From assembly GCA_034509495.1 (NCBI GenBank), contig CM067523.1:22340862-22404861 (forward strand): DNA of 64,000 nucleotides, written 5' to 3'. Shown here in pieces: positions 1-10,313 of the stretch (position 1 is its first letter; each line of letters opens with the position of its first letter). Under the pieces are notes generated by a model that was given only the letters and a program-made list of their open reading frames with translations, had not been told where the DNA came from and made no database searches. This DNA comes from Acestrorhynchus altus (Eukaryota > Chordata > Actinopteri > Characiformes > Acestrorhynchidae). Made by a program: the position numbers and the translations under genes.

Positions 1-11
1 TATTATTATTA

Positions 12-50
<39 letters not shown>

Positions 51-52
51 GT
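1..52. repeat. (ATT)n microsatellite
   Basis: Almost pure ATT/TTA trinucleotide run with one interruption at the left edge of the window. It is probably cut by the window boundary. Confidence 0.95.
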
Positions 53-1506
53 TTTATTAGTGTAATTTCACCAGCGCAGCTCAGTGTATTTCATTAAACA
101 CAGTGCTTCATAATAACTGGCCTATTCATTAATATTAATAGATTATTAAACAAATTACAATCATCTAATTACGTCGTAGCTAAAGCCACGAACGAGTGCA
201 TTGTTTATTTATGAGTAATAACACATAATAACACTGTGACTGATTATGATAAAGAGGGTCCTTCAGAAAACAGTGGGTCTGAGACTGAGTGTGAAGTTCC
301 CTTTTTCAGTGATGCCTTTGAAGAACCCTATGACAGTGATGTGTGAGTGTGAAGAACCTTTCGATCAGTACACGTTATAGGAGGACCTGACATATCTGTG
401 ATGTTGTCGTTCCTGCAGTGTGACGTTGGCGAGCAGTGTGCCATCAGGAAAGGAGCGCGGATTGGGAAAATGTGCGACTGTCCCAGAGGAGCCGTCTGCA
501 ATTTCTTTCTGCTCAAGTGCTTGTAACGGTCATTTTCACACCAGTGAAACCCACATTTCTACTGCCCGTCCAGTTTTTACGCCTACATGGACAAGTGTTG
601 TCATGGATGGTTGAATGTGAAAGATTTATTTGCTGCTTTTGATGTAATTAAACCTGAATAAAATGTGTTGAATCTTGTTTTCTAAGGCAGTCTGAGTGGT
701 CAGTGTTTTACAGACAGGTTGAAGAACGTTGATGATGACGTTTCAGTCTCTCAGAGCAGTAAGAACAAGAATCAGGGACATCAGGAAAATATAGCTTCAA
801 ATAAAGGCGAGACGATCAGGATCAATAACTGATGATAACTGTAGACTGATCTGATCAATACTTATTGATCTACAATAACGGAACAGAGCACTGGAGTGTG
901 TGTTCAGAAAAGGTAGAACCACTGGTTGCAGAACCTCATTAACGTAACGCTGCACTGTAGAAGAGCCTGCGATGAAGACCAAAGACCTCCATACACAGAT
1001 TCCTTATTTGTCTCCAATAAGACAAAGCAGCACTACACCATTACAGCTGTACAGCGTAATCGGTTGAACTATATTATGAAAAGGTAGTTCGTCGGTGGTA
1101 CAGCTGTCCAGGGAAGCTGTCATTTGTCAGGTCAGTTGACCACTAGTCCACTAGTCCACGTGTCCACGTGTCCACTTTAATTAAATGTGCTAATAATACA
1201 TAGTTACTCGTTTGCAAACTACAAACTCTGGTCCTCTTTTCAAAAGAAGTGGACAGTGCTTTCCAATAATAACTGTCCAGCCCCTTTGATATCAGACTGT
1301 CCATACCGTGACCATTGAAGGGTTCTTGAGGGAACCAAGCATGATGTCCACATGAGTGTGTATGAATGCAGTGATCTTCATGACACTGATTAGAGTAACA
1401 GCTAGAAGAGAAACCCTGACAGCTTTCATAAGCAGCTGAATATTCAATCAATCACAGCCTGAAAAATGAGGGATGTTTACTGCAGAGCCTGAACAAACGG
1501 CTGGAC

Positions 1507-1866
1507 TCGGTAGGAGTGTCTCATAGAGTGGACAGTGAGTGGACACCGTGTTTAAACACTCCAGCAGCACTGCTGCGTCTGATCCACTCGTACCAGCAAC
1601 ACACACTAACACACCACCACCATGTCAGTGTGACTGCAGTGCTGAGAATGACCCACCACCCACATCATATCTGCTCTGTGGTGGTCCTGTGGGGTCCTGA
1701 TCATTGAAGATCAGGGTGAAAGGAGGAGAATAAAGTCTGGAGAAACAGATGAACTACGGTCTGGATTATAGAACCACAAAGAGCTCCTGTGTGGTCAGAG
1801 GAGCTGATAGAGTGGACAGTGAGAGGGGAAAGGAGATGGTCCTAATGTTATGGTTGATCAATGTAT
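1507..1866 (+). mobile_element. Foldback element, right-half copy
   Basis: Contains the signature blocks of the family: the 'GAGTGGACAGTGAGTGGACAC' type block, the CACCACCACCATGTCAGTGTG block, the 'CTCTGTGGTGGTCCTGTGG' block and the terminal 'AATGTTATGGTTGATC'. The near-complete copy at 58541-59207 shows the two halves are inverted repeats. Open frames across it come from the repeat. Confidence 0.85.
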
Positions 1867-2117
1867 TATACATTATTATATAATATTGCGTCTCAACAGA
1901 CTGTTCAGCATTGTGGGGAAGAACATTATGTCACAACAGGTCAGCTTCTACGGTTCTGATCTTTCTCTGGTGGCCTGATAATGCTGACCGGTACAGTCAG
2001 GGCTTCAACGACTGCACTCGCTGCTCTGTGATTGGATAATTAGAAGAACCAGAAGGTGAACAGGGCCTCAGTGAGTGTCGGTGAAACCTGTGATATTTCA
2101 GAGTTTTCTGACTCATG

Positions 2118-2121
<4 letters not shown>

Positions 2122-2180
<59 letters not shown>
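2122..2180. repeat. (TG)n microsatellite
   Basis: About 59 bp of uninterrupted TG dinucleotides. The Cys-Val and Thr-His open frames across it are artefacts. Confidence 0.97.
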
Positions 2181-2182
<2 letters not shown>

Positions 2183-3104
2183 ACACAGTCCATCTACCCC
2201 AAAATGAGGTGCACCTCCAAGGCTACCCATTTATGGAGGCCAGCGCACAACCAAGCTCCAGGACACACTTCTAAATTGCCCGAACTGTCCATCAAGCCAG
2301 CCACCCGACTGTGTGCCTTCACTCCGTGTTAGTTTCATTTATGTTTATTAATATTTAAGCAGTACCAGAGGAAGCCGGGGGACGTCTGTTCGTGTCTGGG
2401 GATGTGAATCCAGTCACACACTGCTGCTGGACGTCTCTGAAGCCCAAAAATCCACTCCACACCTACAGGTGTGTTTATACTGGTGACCGTTTCAATGACT
2501 GGCTAATATTTTAAAAAGCTTTTTCAGGAGATGACAGAAGTCTCCACAACGGGAATCTGCTCTGCTCGTACGGCGAGAACGTACAACATGAAGTGACTAA
2601 GCACTCAAACCTGCAACTCTGGAAATGTCACATTGACCAATTACGTCAAAGCCCCGAAGACGATGACTTTACTAGACAATTAAGGGTCAAAGAGAGACGC
2701 GACAAAAGCACCAGAAATTACAGATGCTTAAGGCTTAATGTAAGAAATGTGCTTCATCACAGAACCTCCATGAAACTTTAAACTCTTACATAAAACAGCA
2801 CATTCTATTTTTTCACTGTCCTTTATCAAAACGCTTCAAACAAGACCTTTGGGTCCGTGAACCTTTAGAACCCTAGGCCACTTTTGCGAGATGGTTTCGT
2901 AGTTTGACGTATTATTTCCCCAAAAACAGTTTATAAGACCACATATGTCCTAATTTATGAGACCATCTCAAGTAAATAAAAAGGATCTAGATATTTGTAT
3001 GGATTTGACCACGTTTGGATCAAACATTTACTTGCACCTACAATATATAGTTTTTTACTATATTTGTTTTTTGCTTATAAAGACTAAAAATCAGTTTACA
3101 TCTA

Positions 3105-3614
3105 CAGGGGTTGGACAATGAAACTGAAACACCTGGTTTTAGACCACAATAATTGATTATTATGGTGAACTAGGGCCTCCTTTTGTGTCCAATACAGCGT
3201 CAGTTCGTCTTTTTTGGACACAATCCGGGTTAACACCACAACATCCCTTTCAGACAGCTTCCTCTCGCGTCCACAGTTAATCCTGTTGGATGTGGTTGGT
3301 CCTTCTTGGTGGTGCTGACGTTACCCTGGATACCGTGGCTCTTGATACATCACAAAGACTTGCTGTCTTGGTCACAGATGCGCCAGCAAGACGTGCACCA
3401 ACAGTTTGTCCTCTTTTGAACTCTGGTATGTCCCCCATAATGTTGTGTTCATTGCAGTATTTTGAACTAATCTGTGCTCTTACCTGCTAATTGAACCTTC
3501 ACACTCTGCTCTTACTGGTGCAATTAATGAAGATTGGACACCAGGCTGCTCCAATTTAGACATGAAACCTCCCACTACAATGACAGCTGTTTCAGTTTCA
3601 TTGTCCAAACCCTG
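3105..3614. mobile_element. MITE-like non-autonomous DNA transposon, TA target site
   Basis: A 510-bp element with roughly 30-bp terminal inverted repeats. The left end reads CAGGGGTTGGACAATGAAAC and continues TGAAACACCTG. The right end, read on the minus strand, is CAGGGTTTGGACAATGAAAC continuing TGAAACAGCTG. Both ends are flanked by TA, which fits a TA target-site duplication. An internal 66-codon frame (3290-3490) has no catalytic motif I can see, so the element looks non-autonomous. I do not assign the superfamily with confidence. Confidence 0.85.
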
Positions 3615-5275
3615 TACATTTCCATCCTGTTTGAAATGGATTAGATTGTTAGAGTGATAAGCATATTCATAATAACTTATTCAAAATTCTTGATACAATT
3701 AACAAACAACCCGAACGTCCTTTATTATTTCGGGTGACCTCATGTGCGGCTGGTCCACAGCATCCTATTCTACTGGCTGTACTTTACGGTAGAACTCATA
3801 CTGTTACAGCTGTTTGAGCACAGCTGAAGGGGTGTCTGGAAACCTACTGGGCTGGTCAACACAACGTTAGGCCTGATTGTGGATCATTAAATATTACCCA
3901 ACAGCCCAGTGAACACTGAGAGAACCAGGTAACTCCAATAAACCTGCTCAATTACCTCAAATGATGACTCTGACTACTTGATCACTGACAGGAATAATAA
4001 AAAATTCTACAAAAAAGAAATCAAACATACCAATAAAGATCAGACTCCGTCACACGCCGTGTAAAAGTAAATACAGAATGTTTATTTCGATGCTCTGTGG
4101 GTGAACTTTTAATGAACTGATCCATGAATTAAAGAATTAGTGTTTAAGAACTGATACAACAAACTCAACCGAACTAAACATCGGGAGAGGAGACCCATCA
4201 AAATCCATCCAACCCAACAGAAATCGAACAGGAGGTTTGGAGCGAAATAACTGAGTTCCTGTGGAAACAAAGAGAACAGATTCGTTCCAAACCCCCGTAA
4301 CTGAAACAGAGAGTCTAGAGACTCAAAGTTCGCCCAGCACTTTAATAAAGGAACAGTGAGATGGTTTAATGCTAGTATTAAAGGCGTCCAAATGAAATAG
4401 ATCTGCGTGAGCAATAAATCACCTTTGAGTCACCTTTCAATAATCAGAGGTAAATACCAAACAAACCAGATTCATGACACACTTTCACAATAACAAGCTT
4501 GTAAAAGCAATCTGCAAAGAAAGCCCGTCACGAGAACTGCCCTAAGGGCAATAAATTACACACCCCGTTCTGATCCTCACAACTTTCAGTCAGCAGAACT
4601 TGATTTGGTTGGATATTTATGGAGAACCTTTGTATCTGTGAAGGATTCGAGAACGTCAGAGCATGAGTATGACATCTTCAGACAGACACTCGGCTGCGGT
4701 CAGGTGTGGTTTTGCTGACGTTTGAGGAAATGTTTGAGTAACAGATTCAGCAAATTGTAAAAGAATTAAAAACAGCAGCCTATAAACTCTTGAAGCCCAT
4801 CTAAACGGAACATTCTGGAGGAGGGACAATGCTTCGTACGCTTTTGTGTAGAAAACTCAATCTGACCGAGAGATCCTCCCATGACCACTGACATTTACAC
4901 AGAACGCAGAGGTGAGCGGTCGACCCTGTACGGAGACCATCTGCCGTTCACAGGGGAAAGTACGGGGGAAAGAGCAGCGTTACAGCAGTTACTGGCTGTA
5001 GCCCATCCGGTTCTGCCGCCTCGAACCTGCTTTCTTATATTTTCTTTTTCAAATTTAATTCTCATTTTGAATTTGTGACACTTATCCGTGTCAGGACTGT
5101 CCCCCATCACATCTGATGAACTCTACATCACCCTGCTCTGATGTAACAGTTATGTTTATCAACGGGAAGAAGACACCGCAGGACCTACACTGACCAGACA
5201 TTATCGGTTCTTTATCAGCAGAGAACGAAACTCATACTGTAGTGTCAGGGCAGTGTGTGACCAACACACAGCCTG

Positions 5276-5410
5276 CAGAGAAAGAGATGAACATCAGACT
5301 GTGATTATAGAACTGAAAGAGCTCCTGTGTGGTCAGAGGTGCTCAGAATGGACAGTGGGAGGGGAAACACAGAGGTGGTCATAATGTTATGGTTGATTGG
5401 CGTATATGAG
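5276..5410 (+). mobile_element. Foldback element, terminal fragment
   Basis: Only the right terminal block remains: the 'GAGCTCCTGTGTGGTCAGAGG' type motif, then 'GGTCATAATGTTATGGTTGAT' (given here in short pieces), ending in GGCGTATAT. Confidence 0.8.
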
Positions 5411-5699
5411 TGGTCAGTGATTAGATCAGTGGTGGTCCTCGTCCATTAAAGGACACATAAATGGCAGCTGAACTGTGCTCCAACCTGATGGGCTACGGTC
5501 AATAGTTGCAAACCTAGAGAGAGCACCTACACTGCATGTGTTTCCAATAAAATGGCCAATGAGAGCCTAAGCAATGAAGGTGTTTCTAACAAACTGGCAA
5601 CTCAAGAGTAATTATAAAAGGTAAAACTGTCTGGACCTGAAATACGACGCTCAGCTTTGATGGGATCGGTGTTACTGGCACTACAGAAACAAGGACGCT

Positions 5700-7867
5700 T
5701 CACTGGTCAGCCTGAAACGGATAGCTAAGAACAGGGGGCAAAGTTGAGCTACGAGGCTGTTCGTCCAGCAGCACCAAGTCCTCCATGTCTCTTCCACGAA
5801 ACCTGCGCCTGGACAGCTTCACCGTCACCTTCCGGCCTTGGAATATTTTGAGGGCCTCTTTGGAGGCCATGGCCCTGGCTGCACATTCATCACGGCCATA
5901 GCCAGTGCCCATGTAGACAGTCTGGCAGCGCAGTTCGCATACCTGGCCCTCTTTTTGGGTGCAGCCGGCGGGCAGGTCGGGAATGTCTTTGAGCGGAACA
6001 AACACGCAGCTGAGGCTGGCCTTACACGACTCCACACAGGTGCGCAGGATCTCAAAGTGGTCCAGGTTGGGTCCAAAACCTCCAGCAGAGACCAGCTTCC
6101 AGGCCACAGCTTTGTAGAGACGGTTGAAAAAAGGCTGCTGTTCTGCAGGGGCCCCCGGTGGGGGGCCCAATTTCACCGCAGCGGTGACGGGACGTCCGCT
6201 GTTCCGCTCTGTGCCCTTTCCGTCAGCGTCGTTTTGGCCAGTTTTGCTTTTCTTCACCCAGCTCTCTGCGTCCGGGACTGCGTGAAGTATTAAGAGAGAA
6301 AGTAAGAATGTTTACACTGTTTACTGGTAACAGGACAGAAAGACAAATGGAGACATGCAATACACGACATTCCAGAGAACACAGTTCCACTGCTCCACAG
6401 CTCAATGCTGGGGGTCTTTATACCCTCTAGTCCACGCCCGCTATTACACATGGTGACCAATAGGGTCGTGTTAATTTATCTGCAATCACAATCATTTAAC
6501 ATAGACGTTTCTCATTCAGAACACCAGCAATGCAATGTCACCTCATGACCACAACTAATTATGTCTGAGGGACAATTCAGGCACATCAGCAGCAGCAATG
6601 AAGGACACACGGTACACATGACCAACTGACGCACAAGTTAAAAAGGAAGTGGTGACATTTACTGATCCAACATCCAACTTAAGTGCAACAAAGTACACAA
6701 CTCAGAGCCGAGGATGAAGGAATAAATCTGTGACGTGGTTATAACTGGTAATGGGACGTACACAATCTCTTACATAGTTCTATAATTACAGACTGTAGTC
6801 CATCTGTTTCTCTGACACACTGACATGGTGGTGGTGTGTTAGTGTGTGTTACTGGTACGAGTGGATCAGACGCAGCAGAGCTGCTGGAGTGTTTAAACCC
6901 CTCAGCGTCCTGTGGGCAGCATCCTGTGGGCAGCGTCCTGTGGGCACTGACAAAGGACTAGACATCTGACTTTACATCTACAAGGTGGAGACACTCAGTA
7001 GGAGTGTCTAATAGAGTGGACAGTGAGTGGACACAGTGTTTAAACACTCCAGCAGCACTGCTGTGTCTGATCCACTCGTACCAGCAACACACACTAACAC
7101 ACCACCACCATGTCAGTGTGACTGCAGTGCTGAGAATGACCCACCACCCACATCATATCTGCTCTGTGGTGGTCCTGTGGGGTCCTGATCGTTGAAGATC
7201 AGGGTGGACGGAGGAGAATAGAGTCTGCAGAGATGCTGATGGACTACATTCAGCATCGTTAATATTCTGCTCTTCCTGCTTCTTTTGAAAAGTTTCTAAA
7301 GATTTCACAAAAATATCTCACCTGTACTCGAAGGCCTTTTCCCTTTTCCTATGATCTCTCCTCTCGTCTTATGAGCACAAACATCAGCTTCATTCACAGT
7401 GATCCCCTCAGCCATCTCATTCACCTTCTCCATCACAGGCTGAGGATATCTACAATACAAGCACATGTTCCCAACGCTGAATCTTCCTGAGAAGCTTCTC
7501 TAACTGGTGGGGTTAAGATGAGCATCTAAAAGCAGACACGCTCAAACAAAATGCTGTGTCCTTCCTGTTCGTACGGGATACGTAGTGAAATATGGTGTGA
7601 AGATGACATGAAGATACAGAATGCTTACCGACAGCCCAGGAACACAGAGTTGGCCCAAACCTTGGACATAGAAAGAAGTTTATCCAGGGTAGGAGACATG
7701 GTCCCTGGTTGGATGGCAGGAAAGTCCTCTAGGTTGCGTAGGACAAACTCTCGCCTGGCGAGCCACTGCTTATTTGTCTCGTAGTGCTCTCGTAAAGAGT
7801 CCACCCATTGTGCAAGCTGGGGGTTTTGACTAAGGAACTCAGAAACATCTCCGTCCCTTTCTGCCAT
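5700..7867 (-). CDS. cdkn2aip: CDKN2A-interacting protein (CARF), 3 coding exons, 314 aa
   Basis: Coding exons are 7867-7629, 7449-7322 and 6277-5700, all GT-AG with phases that close to 315 codons including the stop. Residues 1-122 form an XRN2-binding (XTBD) domain: VSEFLSQNPQLAQWV, then LSMSKVWANSVFLGCR, with the exon junction restoring GCRYPQ as in mammalian CARF. Residues about 165-300 form a dsRBD-like C-terminal domain (LYKAVAWKLVSAGGFG, VFVPLKDIPDLP, VYMGTGYGRDECAA). CARF binds ARF, p53 and the nuclear exonuclease XRN2 and acts in nuclear stress and checkpoint control. The protein is much shorter than human CARF (about 580 aa); the Ser-rich middle is largely absent. The start ATG lies just after a good splice acceptor (TCTCTTTTCAG), so an upstream untranslated exon is likely. 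The paralogue cdkn2aipnl has only the XTBD, so the C-terminal domain argues for cdkn2aip itself. Confidence 0.93.
6371..6440. repeat. Dispersed repeat fragment shared with 36990-37060
   Basis: The stretch 'CACAGTTCCACTGCTCCACA' followed by GCTCAATGCTGGGGG and TCTTTATACC recurs at 36990-37060 with a few changes. It is probably part of an old transposon, but its class is not determined. Confidence 0.6.
6772..7256. mobile_element. Foldback element copy in cdkn2aip intron 2
   Basis: Runs from the left-arm block (GTTCTATAATTACAGACTG) through both central blocks to GGGTGGACGGAGGAGAATA. The left arm is truncated inside. It lies wholly within the intron between coding exons 2 and 3. Confidence 0.88.
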
Positions 7868-8130
7868 CCCTGAAAAGAGAGACGGATAATTCCATCAAAG
7901 CATGAAATAATCGAAACTTATGTAAAATTGTTTTTGCATTTTATTTCTTATGTGACACTGAATTCATGAGAATCAGGGCCTGAAGAGCAGCTTTAAAAAA
8001 CAGCATGTCTTCATGAAAACATCTGTCTTAACTGTACCTCACAAACACAAGCAGTAAAGATGCGATGCGAACATCAGACGACACCTCCAGCTGCAAAATT
8101 CTCTCTATATGTCAGTTCCCATGTTATACT

Positions 8131-8440
8131 GGAACACATGGATCAGACACAGCAGTGCTGCTGGAGTGTTTAAACCCCTCAGTGTCACTGCTGGACCGAG
8201 AACAGTCCACCGACCAGAAACGTCCAGCCGACAGCGTCCTGTGGGCACTGATGAAGGACTAGAGGATGACCAACACAAACTGTGCAGAAACAGATGAGCT
8301 TCTGTCTCTGACTTTACATCTACAAGGTGGAGACACTCGGTAGGAGTGCCTAATAGAGTGGACAGTGAGTGGACACAGTGTTTAAACACTCCAGCTGTCT
8401 GATCCACTTGTACCTGCGCAACACACCACCATGTCACAGT
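8131..8440. mobile_element. Foldback element, central fragment
   Basis: Carries 'GGATCAGACACAGCAGTGCT' and the inverted partner 'GTTTAAACACTCCAGC', with the Leu-rich spacer block between. It lies upstream of cdkn2aip. Confidence 0.85.
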
Positions 8441-8454
8441 GAGCCACATCTGCT

Positions 8455-8915
8455 CCATGAAGACTCTCCACTGGTGTTCCACAAAGCTCAGTGCCTCAGT
8501 GCCTCCACGGAGCCCTGGTGTCATTGTGGATGACCAGTTATCGTTCTTGACTCATGTTGAAACCTGACTCATGCAACCATCAGACCCTTCAGCTGATCCA
8601 GCACAGCTTGTCTTCAATGTTCCCAAGTTCAGTCATGTACCTCCTCTGCTGTTTCACTGGCTTCCTGTAACTGAATATCAGGTTCAGAACCCTGATGCTG
8701 GCCTACAAAGCCTGAACTGGACCAGCTCCTCCGTACATGATGGAATCGATCTGTACCATTAGCCCTTCAGGCATCAAGTAGAGCTCGGCCCGACCCACTG
8801 TCCCTCCGTCCAACCATACAGACTCTTTTCTGTCCTGGACCAAAGTGGGGGAACGATCGTCCCCTCTGGGGTCCGAACAGCTGACTGAAGATCATCTCTT
8901 TCAGAGCTTTTAACT
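8455..8915 (+). pseudogene. Degraded LINE ORF2 (reverse transcriptase C-terminal) remnant
   Basis: Broken reading frames give fragments typical of the end of fish L2/CR1-like LINE ORF2: GVIVDDQLSFLTHVET, then QLVFNVPKFSHVPPLLF with HWLPV, then ALYKA-like residues. Frameshifts and stops separate the pieces, so it cannot encode an active enzyme. The clade assignment is from general resemblance only. Confidence 0.65.
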
Positions 8916-9290
8916 CATTAAAGGATCATAATGATACTGAAGCTGGTTGATAATGAGGTCCAACCTGACATTAGTGTTTGGCAGCATCTAAGCTTGAGGA
9001 ACCTCTGGATTTGAGTCTCTAACGACTAACTAAGGACATTTACTGAGTGACCAGCAAAGCACTTATAAGAGTGTATGTAAATGTATGGTAAATGTAAATG
9101 TCTGTGCAATGCTGAGAATCACTGATGATTTTAGAATTTCATGAATTAAAGTGCAGTCCCCGGTCCACTGTCCCCCTGTGTCCCCCAGGGCAGCTCTACA
9201 GCTCAGTTTCCTGTTTCCTATCAGACCTGCAAAAATGTCCTAAATGCATTAAATTCATCTCTGATCCTTTAACGCTGTAGTGGTTAGTCT
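8916..9290. other. Unique-looking intergenic sequence
   Basis: Between the LINE remnant and the tandem array. I see no exon, repeat unit or motif worth naming here. Confidence 0.5.
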
Positions 9291-9556
9291 GTAAAAACAC
9301 CTGTTTACCTGTAAACACAGTTGTTTACACACCTGTTAACCTGTAAACATACCTGTAAACACACCTGCATCTCCAAATACACCTATTTACCAGTAAACAC
9401 ACCTATTTACCTGTAAACACACCTATTTACCTGTAAACATACCTGTAAACACACCTGCATCTGCAAATACACCTATTTACCAGTAAACACACCTATTTAC
9501 CTGTAAACACACCTATTTACCTGTAAACACCTGTAAACACACCTGTTTACCTCCCT
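9291..9556. repeat. Tandem array rich in GTAAACA / TGTTTAC
   Basis: Repeats of ACCTATTTACCTGTAAACAC (about 19-20 bp) nested in a roughly 110-bp higher-order unit. By eye there are about 14 copies of GTAAACA or its complement TGTTTAC, which is the forkhead core. The array lies in the divergent region between cdkn2aip and tubgcp4, so a regulatory role is possible. It may equally be a neutral minisatellite. Confidence 0.85.
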
Positions 9557-9845
9557 TTCCACACTTTCAGCCATACATTCATAAACGCAGATTAATCAGA
9601 TAAATCCTCCAAATGTCCAGTCGGAACTGGACCAGTCCGGAGGGGCAGGAGAGGGTCAGCACACTGATGTGGTCATTTCACCCATAAACTCATTATTTAT
9701 CGAAATGACTCAAACTGCAGTAAATAAGAGCCGAACCGCGCCGTCTGAGCCTCCAAGAGACAGAACGCAAAGTAAGAACCTTTAAAGATCTTCTTTTCGT
9801 CGATTCCACATAACAGGGAGCTTTAGTGGCAAAACAACAATAATG

Positions 9846-10105
9846 AGGAACTACATTTCCGTTTGTGACCGGAACTACTTTCCCTTCTCTGAGCGGAAGA
9901 ACTACATTTCCCATATCCGACCGGAACTACTTCTCCGCCTCTGAGCGGAAAAACTACATTTCCCATATCTGACCGGAACTACTTCTCCACCTCTGAGGAA
10001 AAACTACATTTCCCCTATCTGACCGGAACTACTTCTCCGCCTCTGAGCGGAAAAACTACATTTCCCCTATCTGACCGGAACTACTTCTCCGCCTCTGAGC
10101 GGAGG
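9846..10105. promoter_or_regulatory. 52-bp tandem promoter repeat with ACTACATTTCCC and CCGGAA motifs
   Basis: Five near-identical units of 50-52 bp. Each holds ACTACATTTCC (at 9850, 9901, 9953, 10003, 10055) and CCGGAACTAC (at 9869, 9921, 9973, 10023, 10075). The first resembles the 5' half of the ZNF143/Staf site, and CCGGAA is the ETS core. The array ends about 130 bp before the tubgcp4 start codon, so it sits in the core promoter. It may also drive the divergent cdkn2aip gene. Confidence 0.7.
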
Positions 10106-10235
10106 TTTGGCGGTTTGGACGGTTTTGGTGCTGTTCGGCTGCTGTTCGGCTGCTGTTCGCTGCTTTAGGCTCGGCGCTCGTTAGTGGATGTTGTTGAGTT
10201 TTAATGTCTGATTTTATTGATAATCTTCTGTAACG

Positions 10236-10313
10236 ATGATCCACGAGTTACTGCTCGCTTTAAGCGGATTCCCTGGAACTATTTTCACCTGGAACAAACG
10301 GAACGGGTTACAG
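10236..10313 (+). CDS. tubgcp4: tubgcp4 exon 1 (start exon)
   Basis: 26 codons from ATG to a CAG|GTGACG donor. It is separated by a 1.0 kb intron, so this short exon is easily missed. Its product matches the conserved GCP4 N-terminus, which decides the start. Confidence 0.95.

Larger units (their letters stand above)
53..5699. other. Left intergenic flank, no gene recognised
   Basis: I see no exon-like segment with family resemblance on either strand here. Open frames are short and mostly fall in repeats. It holds two foldback copies, a TG microsatellite and a MITE (listed separately). The segment 285-370 carries 'GTGAAGAACCTTT'-type dispersed repeat sequence that also occurs near 40.78 kb. 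The 3' UTR of cdkn2aip must lie in the right-hand part. The clearest minus-strand AATAAA (TTTATT at about 4081) would give a roughly 1.6 kb UTR, but that is only a guess. Confidence 0.6.

Noticed and set aside
5838..6293. 151-codon plus-strand frame over cdkn2aip exon 3
   Set aside because: Antisense shadow of the conserved C-terminal domain exon.
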